Made by a program: the position numbers and the translations under genes
Source: Promethearchaeota archaeon
GTDB lineage: Archaea > Asgardarchaeota > Lokiarchaeia > Sigyniarchaeales > SOKP01
Length of the DNA: 5,357 nt
NCBI GenBank assembly: GCA_019057355.1
Contig: DXJM01000425.1
Coordinates: forward strand, 1 to 5,357
Direction of reading: 5' to 3'
Notes under the pieces: model-generated
Seen by the model: the letters and a program-made list of their open reading frames with translations, nothing else
Told to the model about the DNA's origin: nothing
Databases searched by the model: none
In this document: positions 1 through 5,357 of the stretch, in pieces
Layout of the letters: each line of letters opens with the position of its first letter
How positions within the stretch are numbered: position 1 is the first letter of the stretch

Positions 1-19
1 TAACAAAATACTTATTTTT

Positions 20-52
20 ATAAATTTAGATAAAATTTATTTTATTGTTATT
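20..52 (+). terminator. Candidate hairpin plus T-rich terminator
   Basis: Bases 20-27 (ATAAATTT) are perfectly complementary to 33-40 (AAATTTAT) across a five-base loop, and a T-rich run follows on the plus strand (41-52). The geometry resembles an intrinsic terminator for a plus-strand gene ending left of the window. The stem is pure A/T, so it is weak, and such palindromes arise easily by chance at this composition. Confidence 0.25.
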
Positions 53-145
53 TCAATTATCCAATAAAAACCAGTAAAATAAGCTTAGATTAGGCATTCA
101 GGGATATTAACTGTCATAACCTCTCTAAAAAGGTAATGTTAATTT

Positions 146-262
146 AATCTTTCCTTTTTTCTTATTCAATCTTATAACTTTTATTCTTATTTGAATATCA
201 AATATTAGATATTGTAAAAAATGGATGATTCTCTTTCTTTTTTATTTTTGAAAATTTTTTTA
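146..262 (+). terminator. T-rich tracts, possible archaeal termination region
   Basis: Two pyrimidine/T-rich tracts lie on the plus strand, at about 146-187 and 226-262; the second has several runs of five to seven T. Archaeal RNA polymerase terminates at U-rich stretches without needing a strong hairpin, so these could end a plus-strand transcript entering from the left. They do not serve the minus-strand gene that ends at 350, for which they would read as A runs. The call rests on composition alone. Confidence 0.22.
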
Positions 263-349
263 TATTAACTCTTAGAAATCTCCAACCTCCTTTCAATTTG
301 TAGGTAGATCAATCGAACAAAATCTTTATTTTTACAGACTTAAATCTGG

Positions 350-1234
350 TTAACTCATGTGTTTTTTAAAATTTCGATGTAATAATTTTATATTTTTCAG
401 AATTATTTGTTGAATATCATCAGGTAAAGGGGAAACAAGTTCTTGAATGTTTTTTAATTCTAAATTGTTAATATCTTTATAACTAATCCGTAAAAAGGTA
501 ATTGTCGATAATGGAGGTACTATTAGCACGACATAAATAAAATAAGATATCATTATTGGTTCTGATGTTTCTATTCCCGTTCCTGGAAGAGTATAATAAA
601 ATCCAAAATTAATCCCTTTCAATTGATATAATATAAAAGCCAGATTGGTTATATTTAAAAAAATAAAAACAATCAAGCTCCCCATTGATATTTTTTTAAA
701 TTTTTTGATCTTTAGCTTTGAAAATACTTGGTTATAATGCCTTTGAACAAATTTATAATCACCTCCTATTTCCTCCATATCATTATGGTCTAGTATAACA
801 GAAATTTTACTAAATTTCCATAAATCAATAAATATCCAGTAATAACCAAAAGTATATATGAATATGAAAAGAGGATTGAAAAAAAATGAATAAAAATTTA
901 TCATTTGGGGGCGATAAAAGCTTTCGGCACCGATCCAAAATAATAGGACTAATTGTACTATTGAAGTAAAAAATAAACGAGAGGAATGCTTTTTTTCAGA
1001 ACCTATAGGATTATATATTATTGGGCTCTCTTCTGACTGGAAACGCCATTTATTTCCACTAATTGTTTTAAAAAACAGGGAAAATCCAAATGAAATCAAC
1101 GGAAATAACACTAATAATATATTTGACCATTCTTGAGTAAGAATTAGAAGAAATAACAATAAAAAGATAAGAAAATCCCTTACTAAGCTTTCATTTAAAA
1201 ATTTTCTCAATGGAATATAATTTTTCTCGCTCAT
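350..1234 (-). CDS. Six-helix integral membrane protein of unknown function
   Basis: This 294-residue protein is not one I recognise. Hydrophobic segments lie at about residues 21-33, 37-56, 86-103, 114-139, 183-205 and 228-249, so six membrane helices are likely. Basic residues concentrate in the N-terminus, the 57-85 loop, the 140-182 loop (with a Lys-rich KIKKFKK patch) and the C-terminal tail. By the positive-inside rule this puts both ends and the larger loops in the cytoplasm. The tail (about 250-294) is a charged, probably helical soluble segment. There is no signal peptide, catalytic motif or metal-binding cluster. The ATG start is fixed by an in-frame TAA seven codons upstream (1253-1255). 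No good Shine-Dalgarno is present, only a weak AAGG-like patch about ten bases upstream. It is transcribed away from the helicase gene and is probably monocistronic. Coding status is well supported by length and organised topology; function is unknown. Confidence 0.85.
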   Translation of the reverse strand: MSEKNYIPLRKFLNESLVRDFLIFLLLFLLILTQEWSNILLVLFPLISFGFSLFFKTISGNKWRFQSEESPIIYNPIGSEKKHSSRLFFTSIVQLVLLFWIGAESFYRPQMINFYSFFFNPLFIFIYTFGYYWIFIDLWKFSKISVILDHNDMEEIGGDYKFVQRHYNQVFSKLKIKKFKKISMGSLIVFIFLNITNLAFILYQLKGINFGFYYTLPGTGIETSEPIMISYFIYVVLIVPPLSTITFLRISYKDINNLELKNIQELVSPLPDDIQQIILKNIKLLHRNFKKHMS

Positions 1235-1337
1235 TTTTTTAATAAACCTTGCTTAATAAATAAATTTTAATAGTTTTCAGCAATTTAAATGTTGAAAGGG
1301 AAAATATTACAATAATAACATAAAATGAATATTTGAA
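1235..1337. promoter_or_regulatory. Divergent promoter region
   Basis: This short gap lies between two divergent starts, so it must hold both promoters unless one gene is leaderless with its promoter inside the other. Possible TATA-like elements are AAAATATTA at about 1300-1308 for the plus strand, preceded by purine-rich GAAAGGG (1294-1300) that could act as a BRE, and an A/T-rich TATTAAAATTTATT on the minus strand at about 1259-1272. Both positions would give very short leaders, in keeping with the lack of ribosome binding sites. At this base composition TATA-like strings are common, so the exact boxes are uncertain. Confidence 0.35.
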
Positions 1338-1501
1338 ATGAAATTTTGCCCCGAATGTGAGAGTCTTCTTTATCCAAAAAAAAAGGGTTATTTTGCAAGG
1401 TTTGTGGTGTTTATATTGATTTAAAATTTGGTACTGAAAGTGCTAATCAATCTAAGGAAAAAAAAGATGAAAAATTAGATGAGAAGAGTATTAAAAAATA
1501 T
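1338..1501 (+). CDS. Zinc-ribbon N-terminus of the helicase, frameshifted
   Basis: ATG 1338 is fixed by an in-frame TGA at 1326-1328. It opens a frame starting MKFCPECESLLYPKKK that stops after 28 codons (TAA 1422-1424). Shifting back one base at the A run continues with GLFCKVCGVYIDLK and then runs without a stop into the large helicase frame. The joined segment has Cys4, Cys7, Cys20 and Cys23, a CxxC-x12-CxxC zinc ribbon that closely resembles the N-terminal ribbon of archaeal TFS/RPB9-type transcription proteins. A Lys/Glu/Asp-rich linker follows, up to about residue 55. Neither frame alone holds both CxxC pairs, which is strong evidence for the join. The ribbon could contact nucleic acid or a protein partner; its role is inferred. 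No Shine-Dalgarno precedes the start. Confidence 0.72.
1376..1385 (+). other. A9G slippery run, first frame break
   Basis: Nine A's followed by G end with the heptamer A AAA AAG (1379-1385) in the correct zero-frame phase for tandem -1 slippage, the same heptamer that drives frameshifting in Escherichia coli dnaX. Slipping here joins the two CxxC halves of the zinc ribbon. The run is also long enough for transcriptional slippage, and one missing A in the assembly would look identical. No strong hairpin lies within 5-12 bases downstream; a weak 5-bp stem with one G-U pair at 1431-1443 is too far away. Confidence 0.5.
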
Positions 1502-2641
1502 TTGCATTCTACTCAATTTTTAGAAAATACTTATAGAAAATTTTTTCCTTACAAGGAATTCAGGAAATCTCAAGAGAGTATAATATCTCATATTGAAGAA
1601 TATGCAAGATCTAAACATAATATTCTTTTAGTGGCTCCTAATGGCACGGGAAAAACAGTAATCGCTCTAAGTGCAATTTTACCTGTTGCTATTGAGAAAA
1701 ATTTGAAAATCCTTTACATGTGTCGGACCCACTCTCAAAATACGAGAGTCATAAAGGAGTTGAACAAGATTTCATTTTTTTTATCTTCTAATAAGATAGA
1801 TCAAAAAATCAGGGCGATATCTATACGTGGAAGAAATGAAATGTGCCTTAATAAATCCCTTTTATCCATGAAATTGAATCCCAATGAATCAATGGCCGTC
1901 TGTACTGATTTAAGAAAGAATAGGAATTGTGTTCACTTCTTGAATTTGAATAAAAAAAGAAATGAAGTAGAACATCCCATTCTCATATCTCCAGAATTAT
2001 TCGATAAACCAATCGATGCTGAGGAATTGATAAATGTTTGCAAGGAAAAACAGATATGTCCTTATTTTTTGAGCAAATATTTACTGGAACAAATGCAAGT
2101 TATAATATGTAATTACCAATGGATTTTCAATCCACACATTCGCGAGTCATTTTTAGACTTTATAACCCAAAAACTTGAAGATTGTATCTTGATCATCGAT
2201 GAGTGTCATAATATTATAGATGTTGCAACTGAAGTGAATTCTTATTGGATATCGCCATATTCCCTAAAAATTTGCCTAAAAGATTTAGAAATGTATAGAT
2301 CTCCGAGTAAAATGTTAAATTTTGTCAATTTCTTATTAAATCACTTGAATAACCTAAAAAATCTTCAAGATGTTAAAGAAAAAGCTATAGATCCCAGTTC
2401 ATTTCTGCAAAAGATCTGTACTACATTAGATTTTTCGGATTTGAATGGATTTAAAACTTTTATCGAAGATATAAGTGAATTTAGTGTTTCAATTCATGAA
2501 GAAAAAGTCGCAAATGGTGAAATCTACAGGGACTACCTTGGAAGCTTTGCAGATTTTTGGTTAAAATGGATGGAAGTACATTTACGTGAAGACTATTTCT
2601 TTTGCTATAATATAAAAGATAAAAATGAGAAAAAAACATAA
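1502..2641 (+). CDS. XPD/Rad3-like helicase, RecA1, Fe-S and arch part
   Basis: This 379-codon frame (TTG if read alone) is the first motor half of an XPD-type helicase. Numbering from the TTG, FFPYKEFRKSQ (14-24) is the Q-motif-like entry and APNGTGKT (45-52) is Walker A, with Asn where Thr is usual. RTHSQ (75-79) is motif Ia. Cys115, Cys134, Cys143 and Cys186 (the last in ICPYF) match the four ligands of the XPD [4Fe-4S] cluster, and IIDECH (231-236) is Walker B, a DECH variant of DEAH. Residues 250-370 fit the arch domain. The TTG is probably not the true start: the frame is open upstream from 1361, there is no ribosome binding site, and a zinc ribbon joins through the shift at 1376-1384. 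It ends at TAA 2639-2641, just after an A run and before domain 2, so alone it would lack half of the ATP site. Confidence 0.88.
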   Translation: MHSTQFLENTYRKFFPYKEFRKSQESIISHIEEYARSKHNILLVAPNGTGKTVIALSAILPVAIEKNLKILYMCRTHSQNTRVIKELNKISFFLSSNKIDQKIRAISIRGRNEMCLNKSLLSMKLNPNESMAVCTDLRKNRNCVHFLNLNKKRNEVEHPILISPELFDKPIDAEELINVCKEKQICPYFLSKYLLEQMQVIICNYQWIFNPHIRESFLDFITQKLEDCILIIDECHNIIDVATEVNSYWISPYSLKICLKDLEMYRSPSKMLNFVNFLLNHLNNLKNLQDVKEKAIDPSSFLQKICTTLDFSDLNGFKTFIEDISEFSVSIHEEKVANGEIYRDYLGSFADFWLKWMEVHLREDYFFCYNIKDKNEKKT

Positions 2642-2670
2642 CCCTTGAAATCGTGGCATTAGACCCACGA
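2630..2670 (+). other. A7 run plus downstream hairpin, second frame break
   Basis: Seven A's (2630-2636) end the first helicase frame, which stops at 2639-2641. A -1 shift after the second AAA codon gives KKNITLEIVALDP and enters the domain 2 frame. TCGTGG (2651-2656) pairs perfectly with CCACGA (2665-2670) across an eight-base loop, about 12 bases after the slip point; it is one of the more GC-rich stems here. P-site slippage of AAA is allowed, but the A-site codon ACA does not re-pair well, so this is a poorer recoding site than the first. A missing A explains it equally well. Confidence 0.4.
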
Positions 2671-3492
2671 GAAATCACAATTCCAATCTTAAAAACCTGT
2701 TATAGTTCCTTAAATTTTTCAGGAACGGTAAATCCTTATGTTTTTAATAACTTAATGGGTTTAAATGCAAGCGGGAAAAAGTACAGGGGGATAATTGCAG
2801 AATCGCCCTTTGAAAAAAAAAATATTAAGGCTTTAGTGATTGAGGGGATCAATACCAAGAGAAATAACAGAACACCTCACATGTATAGAAAAATGATTCA
2901 AAAAATTGACGAAGTTTTATTTTGTACTCCTGCGAATGTTGGTATTTTTTGCGCTTCCTATAAAATACTTAAAGGGCTCCTCTCAAATGGTATAGAACCT
3001 GTCGTGAAAAAGAATAAAAAGAAATTATTTATTGAAGAGCTTGGTACATCCGCGTCAGAAAATGCATTATTACTACAAGATTTTAAATCAATGGCATTAG
3101 ATGGTGGGGGTGTTCTATTAGGGGTATGTGGTGGTAGAAATTCTGAAGGGGAAGATTATCCAGGGGATACCATGAATTCCGTCATAATTGCAGGATTTCC
3201 TTATCATTTGCCGACACCTCGAGTAGAAGCAAAAATAGGTTATTATGATAAAGTCTTCAATAAACAAGGATGGACCTTTGCCTATCTATATCCCGCTATT
3301 CAAAGGGCAAACCAAGCTTCTGGTCGTCCTATTAGGAAAATAGAGGATAAAGGTGCAATAATTTTTCTGGATTCTAGATTTAAATCAAAATTGAATTGGA
3401 TCTCTAATTGGATTAAAGATCAAATCGAGATCGTCCCGGATAATAAAAATGCTATTACACAGCAATTATTTCCATTCTGGTCCTTAAACTAA
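2653..3492 (+). CDS. XPD/Rad3-like helicase, RecA2 (C-terminal) part
   Basis: This frame, 279 codons from a GTG, is the C-terminal motor domain of the same helicase. Numbering from the GTG, YSSLNFSGTVNP (17-28) is the SGT motif that opens RecA2 in XPD proteins. GIFCASYKIL (97-106) matches the conserved 'fpSY' strand. GGRNSEGEDYPGD (160-172) followed by IIAGFPYHLPTP is motif V, and QRANQASGRPIR (217-228) is motif VI with its arginine-finger-type residues, followed by EDKGAIIFLDSRF. All are intact. The GTG is probably not a real start: no Shine-Dalgarno precedes it, and in-frame residues upstream (NITLEI, from 2635) extend the expected strand back to the A run. On its own it lacks Walker A and B and could not hydrolyse ATP. 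A genuinely split, two-subunit helicase is possible but less likely. Its stop directly abuts the stop of the convergent glycogen synthase gene. Confidence 0.88.
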   Translation: MALDPREITIPILKTCYSSLNFSGTVNPYVFNNLMGLNASGKKYRGIIAESPFEKKNIKALVIEGINTKRNNRTPHMYRKMIQKIDEVLFCTPANVGIFCASYKILKGLLSNGIEPVVKKNKKKLFIEELGTSASENALLLQDFKSMALDGGGVLLGVCGGRNSEGEDYPGDTMNSVIIAGFPYHLPTPRVEAKIGYYDKVFNKQGWTFAYLYPAIQRANQASGRPIRKIEDKGAIIFLDSRFKSKLNWISNWIKDQIEIVPDNKNAITQQLFPFWSLN

Positions 3493-5283
3493 TTAATTAA
3501 TATGATTAAGTTCCATGACTTTATTATAAAGAAAAACTAATTTGGATGTAACTATATTCCATCTAAAATAGTTATTGACCCTATTATAGCAATTATTTCT
3601 AATTTTATTGTAATAATCGTTATCATTAATGGCTAAAAATTTAATCACTTCATCAGAAATGCGATCAATCGATATTTTCGTATCTTTTTCTTTTTTAACG
3701 TGATCCTTGGATATTTCTGCTAATATAAAAAAACTCGTTAAATACTTAGCAAATTCCTGACAATCATCCTTATCAACTAAAAAGCCAGTGCCATTTATAG
3801 GATCGCTTTTAATATCAATGATAGATTCTTGTAACCCTCCAACTTTAGTTGCAATTACCGGTAATTTTAATGCCATAGCTTCTAATGCCATAATACCAAA
3901 AGGTTCCCACCTTGAAAGAGCTGCATATATATCTGCAACAAGATGTGTAAATTTATATACTTCAGCTGCAACTCCGAATATAATTCTCACATTTTTAGGA
4001 TATTTTTTAATAAATTTGGAATAAAATTCCATTTCGTTTAGACTATATTCGGTAGGATTTAAAAGAAACAGAAATTTTGCATTAGGAACCTGTTTAATTA
4101 CATGCGGAATGGCATCAAAAATAGTCTCAAAACCTTTTTGAGGGGAAATCCTACCTGTCGTAATCATCAACGGTCCTGATTCATCAAATGGGATGATGCT
4201 TCCATTCTTAATGTATGGATTATCTTGAGAAATGTGTCTAATAGTCTCTAAAATTCTTTTTGAATTAATGATAGGGCTCTCCTTTAGATTGCCCAATTTA
4301 TGGACCAATAGATATTTTTTCATGTCTTCACGTGATATTTCAGATTGATTTCTAAGCTTTAATATATCTCTCATCTCTTCTCCAAAGTTATCATTGATTT
4401 CTTTAATCAAGGATTCATAATTCCAATCACATCCATTCCAAACAAAATCGGATTTATATGCTATTAAATCGGCTCCAAGATGTGGAATGATTTCTTCGGA
4501 TAAATATGACATGCTTACGCTTGTAACAATATCACTAATATAAGCGCCTATTTTTTCAACTAGAGGGGATTCTTGTTCTTCAAGGCACGTATCTATAAAT
4601 ATTTCTGTAATGCTTTTTTCCTTAAATCCATCTTTTGTGATGATTTTTATTGGTGTATCGTCAATTCCGCATGCTTTATAAAAATTTAAATTAAATCTCT
4701 GCCATGTTAACAAGTGAATTGTAATAATTGATCGTACATCAAGATCATGCTTTTTTAAAACCTGTTTCATCCCAATAAATGGAATCACGACATGATAATC
4801 ATGTAAATGAACAATATGAGGTAATTGTTCAGCATTCTCTCCTATAAAATATTCGATAATACCACGAATTCCAATGCTATAAAGGCAGATTTTAAGGGAA
4901 AAAGTATCTGGATTATACACTATTTTATCATCTAAGAAGGTTGACGTAAACATGTTTTCTCCTTTTAATAATATTATGTCAACGTTTTTCTCTCTCATTT
5001 TATAATATTCTATAATATAGCTACTTTCAGGGCGATTAATTCCCATGCTCATTGGTTCCAATTGACCTACACACTTAAATGGTAATTTTTCCACGTTATT
5101 TTTTTTTTTAAGATTATCAAGTTGTCCGTGAGATGGAATAAAAACTGTTACGTCAAATTTTTCTGATAAAAATTTAGCTTGGTTCGAGGGAACTTCACCT
5201 AAACCTCCAACCTTGGCTATTCCCTTGTACTCAAATGTAAAGATCCACACTTTATGTTTTATTTCAGTCAAATTTCTCAGCAT
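3493..5283 (-). CDS. glgA: Glycogen synthase, GT5 family
   Basis: This 596-residue cytosolic GT-B enzyme transfers glucose from ADP- or UDP-glucose to the non-reducing end of an alpha-1,4-glucan, building storage glycogen. KVGGLGEV (24-31) is the N-terminal sugar-nucleotide/acceptor loop of the family. HLHDYHVVIPF (159-169) and TIHLLTWQ (188-195) match the conserved 'HDW' and 'H-Q' segments. TTGRISPQKGFE (375-386) carries the phosphate-binding Arg378 and Lys383, and EPFGIMALEA (460-469) is the E-x7-E motif with both Glu present, followed by the VGGLQE loop (481-486). Bacterial GlgA is about 480 residues; the extra length is mostly a charged insert at about 290-365 between the lobes, plus a long C-terminus. 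Donor preference cannot be read from sequence. ATG 5283 is the only standard start after an in-frame stop at 5320-5322. No Shine-Dalgarno is seen; the leader is purine-rich. No branching enzyme, phosphorylase or pyrophosphorylase lies nearby. Confidence 0.93.
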   Translation of the reverse strand: MLRNLTEIKHKVWIFTFEYKGIAKVGGLGEVPSNQAKFLSEKFDVTVFIPSHGQLDNLKKKNNVEKLPFKCVGQLEPMSMGINRPESSYIIEYYKMREKNVDIILLKGENMFTSTFLDDKIVYNPDTFSLKICLYSIGIRGIIEYFIGENAEQLPHIVHLHDYHVVIPFIGMKQVLKKHDLDVRSIITIHLLTWQRFNLNFYKACGIDDTPIKIITKDGFKEKSITEIFIDTCLEEQESPLVEKIGAYISDIVTSVSMSYLSEEIIPHLGADLIAYKSDFVWNGCDWNYESLIKEINDNFGEEMRDILKLRNQSEISREDMKKYLLVHKLGNLKESPIINSKRILETIRHISQDNPYIKNGSIIPFDESGPLMITTGRISPQKGFETIFDAIPHVIKQVPNAKFLFLLNPTEYSLNEMEFYSKFIKKYPKNVRIIFGVAAEVYKFTHLVADIYAALSRWEPFGIMALEAMALKLPVIATKVGGLQESIIDIKSDPINGTGFLVDKDDCQEFAKYLTSFFILAEISKDHVKKEKDTKISIDRISDEVIKFLAINDNDYYNKIRNNCYNRVNNYFRWNIVTSKLVFLYNKVMELNHIN

Positions 5284-5357
5284 GAATAATCTTACTTTTT
5301 TCTTTTTTCTTTCTAAATTTTAAAAAAATTGTATTTATTAAAAGTTAATTAAAAAGA
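5284..5357 (-). promoter_or_regulatory. Candidate promoter and leader of the glycogen synthase gene
   Basis: Read on the minus strand, a purine-rich leader of G and A runs (about 5291-5313) precedes the ATG. Two TATA-like strings lie further upstream, TTTTTTTAAAATTT (5315-5328) and TTTTAATAAATAC (5331-5343). With the usual archaeal TATA-to-start distance, either would give a leader of roughly 10-30 bases. Base composition makes both weak evidence. Confidence 0.28.

Larger units (their letters stand above)
1..349. other. Non-coding A+T-rich stretch
   Basis: No gene can be supported here. All six frames are broken by frequent stops, and the longest plus-strand ATG reading frame (from 221) is about 15 codons. 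The stretch holds a perfect A/T hairpin at 20-40, two T-rich tracts on the plus strand (about 146-187 and 226-262) and several small A/T inverted repeats (for example 190-202 and 194-213). This composition fits an archaeal 3' intergenic region between the end of the minus-strand gene at 350 and an unseen neighbour to the left. I see no tRNA, rRNA or CRISPR repeat. Confidence 0.6.
1338..3492 (+). pseudogene. XPD/Rad3-type Fe-S helicase, whole gene with two -1 frame breaks
   Basis: Joined with a -1 shift at each of two A runs (1376-1384 and 2630-2636), this span reads as one 718-residue protein. It comprises an N-terminal zinc ribbon (residues 4-23), a charged linker (about 30-55), RecA-like domain 1 with the Fe-S and arch insertions (about 60-430) and RecA-like domain 2 (about 440-700). 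The family is superfamily 2 (XPD/FANCJ/DinG-like) helicases, ATP-driven 5'-to-3' DNA unwinders. Archaeal XPD is about 550-650 residues, so the reconstructed length is normal once the ribbon is added. All motifs are intact on both sides of each break and no other lesion is seen. I therefore favour a functional gene whose frame is broken by homopolymer errors or restored by recoding, over a decayed copy. The type label marks the broken frame and does not assert loss of function. A specific XPD orthologue cannot be told from an XPD-like paralogue here. Confidence 0.75.

Noticed and set aside
1..64. Plus-strand frame open at the left edge (stop at 62-64) as the end of a truncated gene
   Set aside because: It has only about 20 codons of low-complexity Ile/Phe/Asn/Lys residues and overlaps a hairpin; nothing distinguishes it from random A/T-rich sequence.
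190..213. Overlapping small inverted repeats as a regulatory operator
   Set aside because: They are pure or nearly pure A/T, short, mutually exclusive and not next to any gene start; they are expected by chance at this composition.
279..299. Perfect GGAGGT on the minus strand (285-290), resembling a strong Shine-Dalgarno site
   Set aside because: No ATG or other plausible start with a frame of useful length follows at the right distance; the nearest TTG overlaps the motif and its frame closes after a few codons.
334..350. Short inverted repeat (CAGA...TCTG) just beyond the stop of the membrane protein gene, as a terminator
   Set aside because: The stem is only four pairs with internal mismatches, and on the minus strand it is followed by A-rich rather than T-rich sequence.
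2481..2678. 65-codon minus-strand reading frame
   Set aside because: It lies opposite the helicase coding sequence, spans the second frame break, and has no recognisable domain or ribosome binding site; it is a shadow of the helicase.
2653..3492. Independent second gene encoding a stand-alone RecA2 protein
   Set aside because: The GTG start has no ribosome binding site, the conserved strand extends upstream of it in frame to the A run, and the product would lack both Walker motifs. A frame break in one helicase gene explains the data better.
3788..4024. 78-codon plus-strand reading frame
   Set aside because: It is fully antisense to the C-terminal lobe of glycogen synthase, including the region of the E-x7-E motif; it has no start signals and is a shadow frame.

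Overview
The window is strongly A+T-rich and looks archaeal. The main evidence is an XPD/Rad3-type iron-sulfur helicase with an archaeal/eukaryotic-style N-terminal zinc ribbon, an archaeal-type GT5 glycogen synthase, almost no Shine-Dalgarno motifs in front of genes, and T-rich gene ends. Lysine/isoleucine/asparagine-rich proteins and a lineage-specific membrane protein fit an Asgard (Promethearchaeota, e.g. Lokiarchaeia-like) genome. That assignment is inference, not proof.

Layout: bases 1-349 carry no supportable gene, only A+T-rich sequence with a terminator-like hairpin and T-rich tracts. Bases 350-1234 (minus) encode a six-helix membrane protein of unknown function. A gap of about 100 bases (1235-1337) separates it from a divergently transcribed helicase gene on the plus strand (1338-3492). 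Bases 3493-5283 (minus) encode a glycogen synthase whose stop codon directly abuts the helicase stop codon. The last 74 bases hold its upstream region.

The most interesting object is the helicase. Read literally, it is three pieces: a 28-codon ORF opening a zinc ribbon, a large ORF with the first RecA-like half, and an ORF with the second RecA-like half. Both junctions lie in runs of A (nine at 1376-1384, seven at 2630-2636), and both are repaired by the same -1 shift, giving one 718-residue protein with every expected XPD motif. The first junction is a perfect A AAA AAG slippery heptamer in the correct phase. The second has a 6-bp hairpin about 12 bases downstream. Undercalled homopolymers in the assembly are the simplest explanation. 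Programmed -1 frameshifting or transcriptional slippage is a real alternative, and a recent pseudogene is a third.

The three genes have no obvious common pathway: DNA repair/unwinding, storage polysaccharide synthesis, and an unknown membrane role. They are divergent or convergent, so no operon is visible.
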